From: Choristocarpus tenellus KU-1152
Lineage: Eukaryota; Phaeophyceae
Length of the DNA stretch: 24,075 nucleotides
Assembly (NCBI GenBank): GCA_964200185.2
Contig: CAXNAD020000225.1
Span: 1-24,075, forward strand
Direction: 5' to 3'
A program made the position numbers and the translations under genes. The notes beneath the pieces are model-generated. The model saw only the letters and a list, made by a program, of their open reading frames with translations, was not told the DNA's origin and searched no databases. Positions 13,101-18,700 of the stretch are shown here, one piece after another; positions within the stretch are counted from its first letter, which is position 1, and every line of letters starts with the position of its first letter.

Positions 13101-16100
13101 TCATGATGCCTTGCTAGGAGGCAGCTTATCCCGAACATCTGTATGCCCAGCTCTGAGGAGCGTTTCTTCAAAGTCCAGGTGCAGCACGGAATGTCCCGAC
13201 CACCCTGCTACTAAGTTGAGTTCACATACCCTCACAGGTAGTCCGAGAGCACTGGGGGGCCCCCACACCAGCTCAGGAGGAAGCTGCCGAAGCGAAGGTG
13301 TCACATAGCCTTAAGGTGCTCTTGGAAGATGTGGCACGAAGGTATACCAAGGAATGGACAAAAACCAAGACTCAAAGTATCTGAGGGGGGGTGGGGGGCT
13401 ACACCAGGGTGTCCATTTGGACCAAATCAGGAAAAATGCATTTACATCATCCATTGGATGTATGCAACCAAATCACCCAAAAATCGCAACCTGAAAAAAT
13501 TGAACCCAAATGGACAGCCGCCACCACCCCCTCCAGATACGTTGAGTCCAATGGCGGATTTACACTGTGTATTCCAGAGTTATGTTGACTCAAACAAATG
13601 ACAAATTTGGTGGTAGCATCTAGTGTGGCACTCCTTTGCATTGCCTCAGAATTGGAAAAGAGCGATACTTGTGCAGCTGTGGTCGTTTTTGCGGAATTGC
13701 CACCTACTTCTTCAAAGCTTCTTAGGTAAACTTGGTTACTTTAGATATGTAAGGTCCATCTCATCGCATGTGTACAGCCTGCTACAGAAGAGGACTAAGA
13801 ACTAGACCATGCCCCTGGCCAGAGATTGAGGTTGGGGAAAGGGGAGTGTTGGAATAGGAATAAGGGATCATTTTCAGGGGCTCAAGTAGTTTAGCTATTC
13901 TGGATAGAGCTCTAGGGTGTCAACAAGAAGGTGAAGGAGATGTCGTTTTTCTTGTGAGAAGTGGCATGGATAATACATTAATATTCAGAGAACCAAGAAT
14001 GATAGAGTATTCAGATATTGATTATGGTATTGAAGGAAAGTTGAGGTGCAACGATGGGACAAAAGAAAGACTATACTACTGGAAACTAGGAGTGACAGAA
14101 AATGAGTACCTGGATAGGGATCCTTCTTAAGTGATTTATATCAAGCATATTAAAATATTTTCATTGTTGTAGCTTGGTCCATATTTTTCTAATGAGGTAC
14201 CAGCAGTTGATAGATCCGATTGGGCACCGCTGTGGTCTCCTCCTCTTGTCCCCAGCCCATGGACACCTCCAATCACTGAATGATATCCCCCTAATTTGAC
14301 TGAAAATGAATTGAACATCTGCTCAATGTGCTTCTATTGAAGGTATATGCAAATCCCGATGCCGCTCCCTGGAGGTGTGGTGAGGCTAACCGTTCATCCT
14401 CAGCTTCCTGAGATCTGCTACACACTGCGGAAGGAGAGCAAGGATGAGACTGCTGCATACCAAGAATTTTGTTCTGGTCAACAAGGGGAGGGGTGAGGAT
14501 CAAGGAGTTGCTCTACAAGAGTAGAGCACTGCTTTCAGCTGAAGTGATTATTGACACAATAATTTCTTCGAGTTGAGATGTGCCTGTTTAAACCCATACT
14601 CAACTCCCCCGACTTTCAACCTAGGAGACTACCATTACCTATTATCTTGCCCCCCCATGCATCTTTTCGGCGCATCAGTTGAATGCACCTGTTGTTTCAC
14701 TTTAGTGTTTTGCTCCCAATTTTCCTCCAACAGATCTAACTGTCCTACCCGCCATTGCATGGGAGGGAGTCCGTCACTACCAGCATATGTGGCGGATGGA
14801 TTGCATATGGTGAATACTGTAGCCTCTTGGGCCCTACCTATGGCATTGTCCTGCCTCCCAGTGCGGACACTTCTGCCGGTGGTGGGCGCTCTCATGTGCG
14901 AGTGCCAGGTGAAGAAGGGAGATGCGAGGGGAATCACATGCTCCGGATTATACTGGAGGGGAAGAGCGGCTAAGCCCATACATAAAACGACTGTAGTGAT
15001 TTAGTAAGAGTGTTGTTGGCTAGGTTAAAGGAGTTTCAACATCGCAAAACTTTATTGTTTTTGATCCTGAAATGTCGTCAACAGGATACATCGCGGGAAT
15101 TCCATTGTTTGTGCTGCAGGTACATAGGCGACCTTTGGTGGGAGAGAAATAGGGCACAGGTGGAGCAGCAAGGTAAACATCAGTTTTCTCAACTTAGCCT
15201 ATTGACACGACTGAAGAAGTCACTGCAGTTCTACGTCCAAAATGCCAAGGTTTTCTCATAAACTTGTGTGCCTCCCTATCACCCTGTTTGACTTCTCTTT
15301 GTCCTACTCCAAAATAGTGTTCCTGTTTAAAGTTTAATGTCCCGAATCTATTTTCAAGGACAGATCTCATCCCAGTGATCTCATCCCAGTGACATACTAC
15401 AAGGCAACGACTAGATTAGCTACCTGTTGTTATCTCTGTGACACCCTCTTGACAAGAAAAACAGATTGCAAGACTGCACAAAGGGTCCACACAAGTGGCT
15501 GCATGCTTAAGTCATTAGTGCCTCCAAAGGCCATGGTCTGCTCAAAAGAAAGAGACCATTCTAACCAGCTCATATCCTAACCCTAACCCTATTCCCCCCA
15601 CCCGCCTCAAATATATTGCCCACAATTTGTCTAATAAATATTGTCCCACGCTTTCAGGTAATAGTTGTGAGTCAAAATCTTGGTCTGCTATCCTCGTGCG
15701 TCCTTGGTCTTGCGGTCCTGGCCCAACCTCTCCTGTGGTTACATCCTCTAGTGCCAGTAATGCCAGCCAACCTCACCGAAATCCTTTCAGCACCTGTACC
15801 TTACCTTATTGGTAAGTAGGGGGCGGGGTGGTGAGCGAGGGCCATACATATTTCTTCTCTGTCCAATGATAAATGAATGATCTAGCATTTATCTGACATG
15901 TTGGTTCAAATGCACTAGAGATTTGAGGTGGAAGAAAATGGGATGGGAAGGGGGGAAATATGAAGTATACGGTGTGAGAAGAGGTCATTATTGAACTAGA
16001 TATTCCTGATCCCCCCTGAGGAAGAAGACTGTGATTTGTGTTCGAAAACGGTCGCAGCTTGTTGTGTGGTAATTCAAATCTTCCTTCGCCAAGCTCATGA

Positions 16101-18700
16101 AAATATGCATAGCATTAAATGAAAATCTGTCTCAATGATACTGAATTCAATATTATCCAGAGATGTTGACCATCGAGTTTGCCATGTCCTACTTATTGAC
16201 CTGTCCTAGAGCTTCATTGAGCTACCTCTATCACAGGATATGGTTTATAATGCAATTCCTAGGGGCATGCACGTACTGTTCTACCATATGTGGCGCCCTT
16301 GCAACACACTTAACCTCATGATATATACCAATCAGATAGGATCATTGCATTAAGAGCTCTCTCTATACCTCCACCCCTACGATGAGGATTTTTGGGGCCA
16401 ACCTATGCTGAAGACTGTGAACGCAATTCTACCCCCAAGGATTAGTTTCCTTTTGAATATACTGATCTCCTTTTCTCTGTGGTTCCCACTACCTTTTCTT
16501 TTCCATAGCTCTTTTTGTCGCGATTTAAATGACTTAGATCAATCCCAAATGAGCAAAAAAACATTGTACTGTGCTGCAGTGGAAAATCACCCCTCCCCTG
16601 CGCACCCCCTTACCTCTTTTCTACTATTGAAGGTACACCTAGTCTCGGAAAGGCTCAGGTTCTACCCATCAACGAAACCGAACTCAAGTCTGGGCAGGTG
16701 TGATGTTAATTTTCATGTCCCGTGGCATTGACAATCTATTGAGTTGTGTTGCTCGCCCCATATTATTCTAGAGGGGGGTTCAGGCGTCCATTCAGGTCCT
16801 GTTTGAACCTGTAGTAATTTCCATGTAATCTGTGTGAACGTATCATATGTAAGGACAATTTCCTTCATCTAACCGCACCTTCCTTTTCCACCATGCCTGA
16901 GTCAAATCCGAGGGTAAATCACCCGCAAAATTGGTATTGAACTTGGGTATCTTACAACACCCCATCAAACACCAAATGGACAACGAGCCCTAAAACACCC
17001 TCCCTCTAAGATACTATTGGTCTGGCTTGGTTCCTATCACCACCAACCACGCTATGTAACCCTTCAACTTCTAGGATTCAGCATTCAATAGAGTCCTTTG
17101 CTAGAGCATGAATCATATTAAATTAAGATCAAAACTAGGTACTCACTGAGCTAACATATTAGACAAATGCACCTCTACTACACCCCATCTCGTCCTAATG
17201 GCATTCCTCACTTGTAGGTCTCGTTTTGCCGACTTCACAATTACATCGTTCACAAGCACTGCCCACACGTTTCTACCTACTCAGGAGCACTCAACACAAA
17301 AGCAAATATGCCACTCCCATATTGAAGGTGCTGCTAGATGTGGATCGCAAGCGCTTGCTGATTGGCGAGTCTCAAGATACCAATATGATACGCCTCCCAA
17401 TGATTAAGTATCTGCTGGACCGACTTGAGCCATTGGCCAAGGTTCTCCAGAAGGGATCGGGAACCAAAAGAGAAGCTCAGTTTCACCTAAATATTGATAA
17501 GGATAGTCAGGTAAGCGGCAGCTTCAATCAGAACAAGTTGTCCCCTTCCTCTATTTGATCTGGTGAATGTTTCACCGAATTGACAGGCACTGCCATGAGA
17601 ACATTTCGTTTCTCTATTTCTCCGCTCAGGGAGTTTCTGCTGTAAGACCTCTCAGGACCAGGCTTAGACCCCCACTTCAAAATCAAATTTCAGTTTCTGA
17701 ATTATTATCAAACAAACAGCACTTTGAAAAAAAATATGGAGGACTTGAGACAGGTAGATGTCATGTATATCCTATGTAGGTCATCAATCATGCTGCTGAC
17801 AACTATACAATAACAGCGAGTACATCACATCCAAAAATGTAATACATCGTACTTATCATACTTGATTTTGCTTCTTTTTTCCCCTGTATTAGGTCAAGGT
17901 GACCTTCATACATATATCCCTTGTAAGACATGCTAGCGTCATGGCCTCCTCACCTCCTACCTGACTTTCATCCAGGGAACGTTTATGTTTCTAACATGTC
18001 TGTGCTGACTTTATTTGTGCCACCAAAGAAACTTAGGATCCCAACACACAACTGAGGACTAAACAAAACACAACTCCATCTTCTCACCCTACAAACCAAA
18101 TGCCTACCTTTACGTGGTCAATTTTTTATTGTTCAATTGGTACGGAGGGAGCAGTCAGCGGCTGCTGAGGTTGTGCAGGCTACAGTTGCTGCCCATATAT
18201 CAGGAATATGTGCCGCTGCCCTTAGATACGAAAAAGAAATCTTGGCCACCTCCCCTACAGCAGTGGACTTGGACAAGGGGGGGGGCAAGGATACTCTCGG
18301 AAAGGATGAAGTAGAGGTGAACTCAGAGGAGAAAGAAAAGGAAATATTGCCTCCTGACTACCTACACAACAAGCAGGAAAATGGCAACAAATGGGCACTG
18401 GAGCACAAGGATGAGCTTCCCTTCATGAGGCACCTGTTGGCTAGCCAGGTATTGTTGTTTTTTCGGGTAGCAGTATCGAGTGAAGTAGGGAATAAAAGGT
18501 GGCCAATGTTGCTGATGAGTAGTGCATCCCACAGTGGATACATACCTTCTAACCATTGATCCCTGCTCAACCCACTTGTTATCTCTCCATCATCGTGTGT
18601 GGTGGTTTAGGCCTTCGACATCTATCGGTGTGCTGCCACCAGCTCGACCAGAAAAATGTCAGAAGATCAAGAGAACAATGGATCGAGCGCATGTGATTGA
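726..18700 (+). CDS. Large multi-exon gene: coiled-coil N-terminus and C-terminal tripartite DENN domain protein
   Basis: Proposed join: 726-1142, 1752-1856, 2410-3661, 4861-about 5503, 6420-6831, 7290-7408, 7459-7810, 9320-9557, 10318-10613, 11862-11918, 13238-13341, 14734-14908, 15658-15811, 17218-17510, 17630-17753, 17893-17922, 18159-18448, 18611-18700, giving about 1,716 residues. DENN domains typically act as guanine-exchange factors that activate Rab GTPases on membranes. The recognisable landmarks are YPPNGLLPCSNVADYCFPEG and RIYGICV (uDENN), CYCILSRHPFFDL, ALMCECQVIVVSQNLGLL and APVPYLIGL (cDENN), and LLDVDRKRLL (dDENN). The first two-thirds has no recognised domain beyond a coiled coil and low-complexity linkers. 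The phases of the last fourteen exons fit together without a stop. The join between exons 4 and 5 is uncertain, so this could be two genes. The 5' start is the first ATG in the frame and is not proven. DENN assignment is about 0.93 sure, single-gene status about 0.55. Confidence 0.7.
951..1094 (+). repeat. Two tandem 72-bp (24-codon) units inside exon 1
   Basis: Unit 1 is 951-1022 and unit 2 is 1023-1094. At protein level both have x-V-M-P-G at positions 1-5, A-A-P at 8-10, D at 13 and E-R-R at 18-20, with no gap needed. The DNA has diverged mainly at third positions, so this is an old coding duplication and supports 726-1142 being real coding sequence. Confidence 0.65.
1143..1751 (+). other. 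Intron 1, no other feature seen
   Basis: The 3' end is tacgtctgcag with the next exon in phase. The stretch before it holds no repeat or open frame that I can support. An ATG at 1689 lies in frame just before the acceptor, so a transcript starting inside this intron could use it as an alternative start. Confidence 0.5.
1752..1856 (+). CDS. Exon 2 of the DENN gene: coiled-coil segment
   Basis: This is 35 codons, phase 0 at both ends, between ctgcag and AAAAG|GTACCA. The product is rich in Ala, Arg, Glu and Leu (AYANEVRRREALELKVLQLQ) and continues the helix started in exon 1. Confidence 0.65.
1857..2409 (+). other. Intron 2, no other feature seen
   Basis: It runs from GTACCA to an acceptor reading ttgtggtccccag. 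Short minus-strand open frames cross it but look like chance. Confidence 0.55.
2410..3661 (+). CDS. Exon 3 of the DENN gene: end of coiled coil, basic patch and long low-complexity region
   Basis: The exon starts in phase 0 after tccccag with IANKQADAYKRELRRLETIH, which completes the coiled coil. A strongly basic patch follows (KAERKGKHRRNPRKG). The remaining 380 or so codons are Ser/Gly/Pro-rich with acidic stretches, probably disordered, including a Gly-rich run near 3130-3240 and a Ser run near 3580-3610. The donor AATG|GTGAGT at 3662 leaves phase 1 and fits the next exon (G + GC = Gly). The frame also continues unspliced to a stop at 3771, giving a possible shorter form. Confidence 0.75.
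3876..3899. repeat. TA dinucleotide microsatellite in intron 3
   Basis: About eleven to twelve TA units, like the run at 376-400. It lies 240 bp upstream of the family A element in the same intron. Confidence 0.9.
4138..4393 (+). mobile_element. MITE-like element, family A, copy 1 (intron 3)
   Basis: This is 256 bp with near-perfect terminal inverted repeats: ACCCAAAGCATTTAAGAGGG at the left and the same sequence with one change on the opposite strand at the right. The interior matches copies 2-4, with shared blocks such as tccaatgttg, cagacacacctttcata and cccatggg-ggcaag. It has no coding capacity. This copy has drifted from the others, with CATTTAAGAGGG where they have TATCTTAGAGGG, but both its ends share the same change. 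I see no convincing target duplication. Confidence 0.8.
4816..4838. repeat. CT dinucleotide run forming the polypyrimidine tract of intron 3
   Basis: About eleven CT units placed 23-45 bp before the acceptor ttgcag at 4855-4860. It doubles as a splice signal, so its length could vary between individuals and affect splicing. Confidence 0.75.
4861..5708 (+). CDS. Exon 4 of the DENN gene: Ser/charged low-complexity region, 3' end unresolved
   Basis: The exon starts after gaattgcag and two lead bases complete the Gly codon from exon 3. The product begins with a polar, basic stretch, then SDLSDLSDFLDHEEG, then Ser/Thr/Gly/acidic sequence. The frame stops at 5706-5708. A donor CATAG|GTGGTC after 5503 leaves phase 2 and fits the acceptor at 6419. 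A stronger donor-like site, GTAAGC at 5435, leaves phase 1 and has no good partner. The sequence to about 5690 still looks coding, so this may instead be the terminal exon of a separate gene ending at 5708. Confidence 0.7.
5709..6419 (+). other. Gap between the two halves of the gene: intron or intergenic
   Basis: No repeat or recognised signal is seen up to 6300. From 6300 to 6417 the sequence is pyrimidine-rich and free of AG until the ccag at 6416-6419, the mark of an intron 3' end. In-frame sequence upstream of it (6196-6419) is open but Pro/His-rich and looks like a translated pyrimidine tract. Confidence 0.5.
6420..6831 (+). CDS. Exon 5 of the DENN gene: acidic/Ser region before the DENN domain
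   Basis: The acceptor gataccag follows a long AG-free pyrimidine tract; one lead base indicates phase 2. The product begins DSSEGSLFSSDENQHLGKSN and ends EKEQLFEAFLS. The donor TCA|GTAAGT at 6832 has a perfect six-base consensus and phase 0. Without splicing the frame runs on to 6930 as SAGNIDLLQAHLF, which looks faintly ankyrin-like, so a later donor (CCCG|GTCAAT) is an alternative. Confidence 0.6.
7290..7408 (+). CDS. Exon 6 of the DENN gene (tentative)
   Basis: A strong pyrimidine tract from 7217 ends in gtcctgcag. Read in phase 0 the exon gives NWHTVPKIYSRACFTKAL and TDLIKPYNTRAGHK and ends in phase 2 at CACAAACG|GTTGCT, which fits an acceptor 50 bp further on. A second frame through the same bases is also open, so the reading is a best fit and not proven. 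Confidence 0.45.
7459..7810 (+). CDS. Exon 7 of the DENN gene
   Basis: The acceptor is cactttttcag with one lead base; an alternative acceptor (cctgcag) lies 8 bp later. The product includes LAWLKVGVPESWDLSSLSLG, then RQVKRTIADRVNSVRSALFG and a Gly/acidic linker. The donor CTCAG|GTGGGA at 7811 is phase 0 and fits exon 8. This is the last exon before the uDENN module. Confidence 0.65.
7966..8220 (+). mobile_element. MITE-like element, family A, copy 2 (intron 7)
   Basis: About 255 bp with ends AAAGTATCTTAGAGGGTA and, on the opposite strand, GAAAGTATCTTAGAGGG. It has the same orientation as copy 1. The interior has ccttgttccggacacacctt and a short palindrome-like tactccgaaacattttggagca. It is non-coding. 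Confidence 0.88.
8609..8862 (-). mobile_element. MITE-like element, family A, copy 3 (intron 7, inverted)
   Basis: About 254 bp, the reverse complement of copy 2 with scattered substitutions and small indels. It begins AGTGAAAGTATCTTAGAGGG and ends with the complementary taccctctaagatacttcg. It lies about 390 bp from copy 2 in the same intron. No clear target duplication is seen at the ends. Confidence 0.88.
9003..9028. repeat. Short imperfect TA/TATG repeat
   Basis: TA units interrupted by two TATG units, inside intron 7 between element copy 3 and exon 8. Confidence 0.7.
9320..9557 (+). CDS. Exon 8 of the DENN gene: first part of uDENN
   Basis: The acceptor is ttactctag and phase is 0. The product contains YKVLMRYPPNGLLPCSNVAD and YCFPEGVET, the typical opening of a DENN domain (a Y-P-P strand followed by a C/F-F-P-x-G-V turn), then DNSFTFMFS, which matches the F-x-F-x-x-T/S strand before the D-G-x-R-x-Y-G motif. 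The donor TCAG|GTGTGT at 9558 leaves phase 1. Confidence 0.88.
9724..9978 (-). mobile_element. MITE-like element, family A, copy 4 (intron 8)
   Basis: About 255 bp in the same orientation as copy 3. It begins AGTGAAAGTATCTTAAAGGG and ends taccccctaaggtactt. It carries the tactccaaaatgtttcggagta inner palindrome. Its ends have drifted more than those of copies 2 and 3. Confidence 0.86.
10318..10613 (+). CDS. Exon 9 of the DENN gene: end of uDENN and acidic linker
   Basis: The acceptor atgttgcatag at 10317 has a good pyrimidine tract; two lead bases complete a Gly codon with exon 8. The product is DHGFRGGGEAVAPRIYGICV followed by SFPRV; R-x-Y-G-x-C is the conserved uDENN strand. A Glu/Asp-rich linker follows (KEEDSEEEDEGEEIGEGERD), then a Gly-rich stretch, ending VIPSKYS. 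The donor TCG|GTGAGA at 10614 is phase 0. A second possible acceptor at 10350 would shorten the loop by 33 bases and keep the phase. Confidence 0.85.
11029..11244 (+). CDS. Candidate in-frame cassette exon between uDENN and cDENN
   Basis: After a T-rich tract, ggcaacag leads into 72 open codons in phase 0 ending at CTGCAG|GTGAAC, also phase 0. The product is charged and low-complexity (SPEIATEVGEKEYQQQ) with a small Cys cluster, AAACCNCSYDQINC. It would insert in the linker between SKYS (exon 9) and VQQCYC (exon 10) without altering the frame. It may be an alternative exon or may be chance. The rest of 10614-11861 shows nothing else I can support. Confidence 0.35.
11862..11918 (+). CDS. Exon 10 of the DENN gene: start of cDENN (57-bp exon)
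   Basis: Nineteen codons, phase 0 at both ends, between a very long C/T tract (11768-11835) ending in actaacag and the donor CCAG|GTGAGT. The product QQCYCILSRHPFFDLHFQ is the hallmark opening helix of cDENN (C-x-C-I-L-S-R-x-P-F-F). The run of 16 C interrupted by one A in the tract is prone to length change. Confidence 0.9.
11919..13237 (+). other. Intron 10, no other feature seen
   Basis: About 1.3 kb with no family A or B element. A small open stretch near 13112-13176 (RFFKVQ region) lies behind a gctag but does not fit the flanking phases. It is left out. Confidence 0.6.
13238..13341 (+). CDS. Exon 11 of the DENN gene: cDENN
   Basis: It starts after taccctcacag in phase 0 with VVREHWGAPTPAQEEAAEAK, then a helix SLKVLLEDVAR, and ends in phase 2 at CGAAG|GTATAC. 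The next exon supplies one base to complete Arg. Both phases fit only this arrangement. It is the helical segment after the cDENN opening strand. Confidence 0.75.
13369..13548 (+). mobile_element. MITE-like element, family B, full copy (intron 11)
   Basis: This is 180 bp with terminal inverted repeats GACTCAAAGTATCTG and, on the other strand, GACTCAACGTATCTGG, then G-rich tails. A second, inner inverted pair is tgtccatttgg / ccaaatggaca. The three bases flanking each end are CAA, a possible 3-bp target duplication. It is non-coding. It lies 27 bp after the exon 11 donor. Confidence 0.8.
14734..14908 (+). CDS. Exon 12 of the DENN gene: cDENN
   Basis: The acceptor is tcctccaacag; one lead base completes the split Arg codon. 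The product has SLPAYVADGLHMVNTVASWA, LPMALSCLPVRTLLPVVGAL and MCECQ. This corresponds to the cDENN stretch where L-L-x-x-L-x-x-E-x-x-V-V-V-x-S lies; the conserved Glu is in ALMCECQ. The donor CCAG|GTGAAG at 14909 is phase 0. Confidence 0.88.
14909..15657 (+). other. Intron 12, no other feature seen
   Basis: It holds a short direct repeat of gatctcatcccagtga near 15363-15391 and a two-and-a-half unit ccctaa run near 15577-15590. No coding exon fits its flanking phases. Confidence 0.6.
15658..15811 (+). CDS. Exon 13 of the DENN gene: end of cDENN
   Basis: After cacgctttcag, phase 0. The product is VIVVSQNLGLLSSCVLGLAV, LAQPLLWLHPLVPVMPANLT and EILSAPVPYLI. It matches the best conserved part of cDENN (V-V-S-x-x-L-x-L-L, P-x-x-W-x-H-P-x-x-P-x-x-P, P-V-P-x-L-I-G). 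The donor ATTG|GTAAGT at 15812 leaves phase 1; the next exon completes the Gly. Confidence 0.95.
16943..17014. mobile_element. Degenerate fragment related to family A (intron 13)
   Basis: It begins near cttgggtatctta and ends ccctctaagatact, the right end of family A. It includes aaatggacaacgagccctaaaac, which parallels the subterminal part of copy 2 (aaatggacagactgggcaaaac). Most of the interior is missing. The rest of intron 13 (15812-17217) shows nothing else. Confidence 0.5.
17218..17510 (+). CDS. Exon 14 of the DENN gene: cDENN-dDENN junction and first part of dDENN
   Basis: The acceptor cacttgtag leaves two lead bases that complete G of the P-Y-L-I-G motif. After a linker the product gives ILKVLLDVDRKRLLIGES and LPMIKYLLDRLEPLAKVLQ: the V-D-V-D strand followed by an amphipathic helix that opens dDENN. 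A basic/polar stretch follows. The donor GTCAG|GTAAGC at 17511 is phase 0. A second possible acceptor (ctactcag at 17283) has the wrong phase. Confidence 0.9.
17630..17753 (+). CDS. Exon 15 of the DENN gene: dDENN
   Basis: The acceptor is ctccgctcag, phase 0. The product is basic then polar: RPLRTRLRPPLQNQ, SVSELLSNKQHFEKKYGGLE. The donor ACAG|GTAGAT at 17754 leaves phase 1. Confidence 0.8.
17893..17922 (+). CDS. Exon 16 of the DENN gene: 30-bp micro-exon (tentative)
   Basis: A very strong tract (cttcttttttcccctgtattag) is followed by bases that read QGDLHTYIP in the expected phase, then the donor CTT|GTAAGA. It is phase 1 at both ends, so it can be skipped without a frame change. Confidence 0.5.
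18159..18448 (+). CDS. Exon 17 of the DENN gene: dDENN helices
   Basis: The product runs AAEVVQATVAAHISGICAAA, LRYEKEILATSP, an acidic insert, then NGNKWALEHKDELPFMRHLL and ASQ. Helix followed by P-F-M-x-x-L-L-x-S-Q is the usual end of dDENN. The start is set by phase: gtcag at 18158 gives the two lead bases needed. The frame is open upstream to 18137, and acceptors at 18151 or 18154 would need a different partner. The donor CCAG|GTATTG at 18449 is phase 0. Confidence 0.8.
18611..18700 (+). CDS. Exon 18 (last) of the DENN gene
   Basis: After gtggtttag, phase 0: AFDIYRCAATSSTRK followed by a short acidic tail and TGA at 18698-18700. Joined to exon 17 it reads L-L-A-S-Q-A-F-D-I-Y, the usual T/S-Q-x-F-x-x-F/Y end of dDENN. 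Confidence 0.8.
   Translation, partial: AFDIYRCAATSSTRKMSEDQENNGSSACD

Noticed and set aside
14573-15004. Plus-strand frame of 143 codons around exon 12
   Set aside because: Only 14734-14908 is coding (cDENN); the rest is read-through of the flanking introns.
15577-15590. Two and a half CCCTAA units like a telomeric repeat
   Set aside because: Too short to mean an interstitial telomere; expected by chance or slippage.
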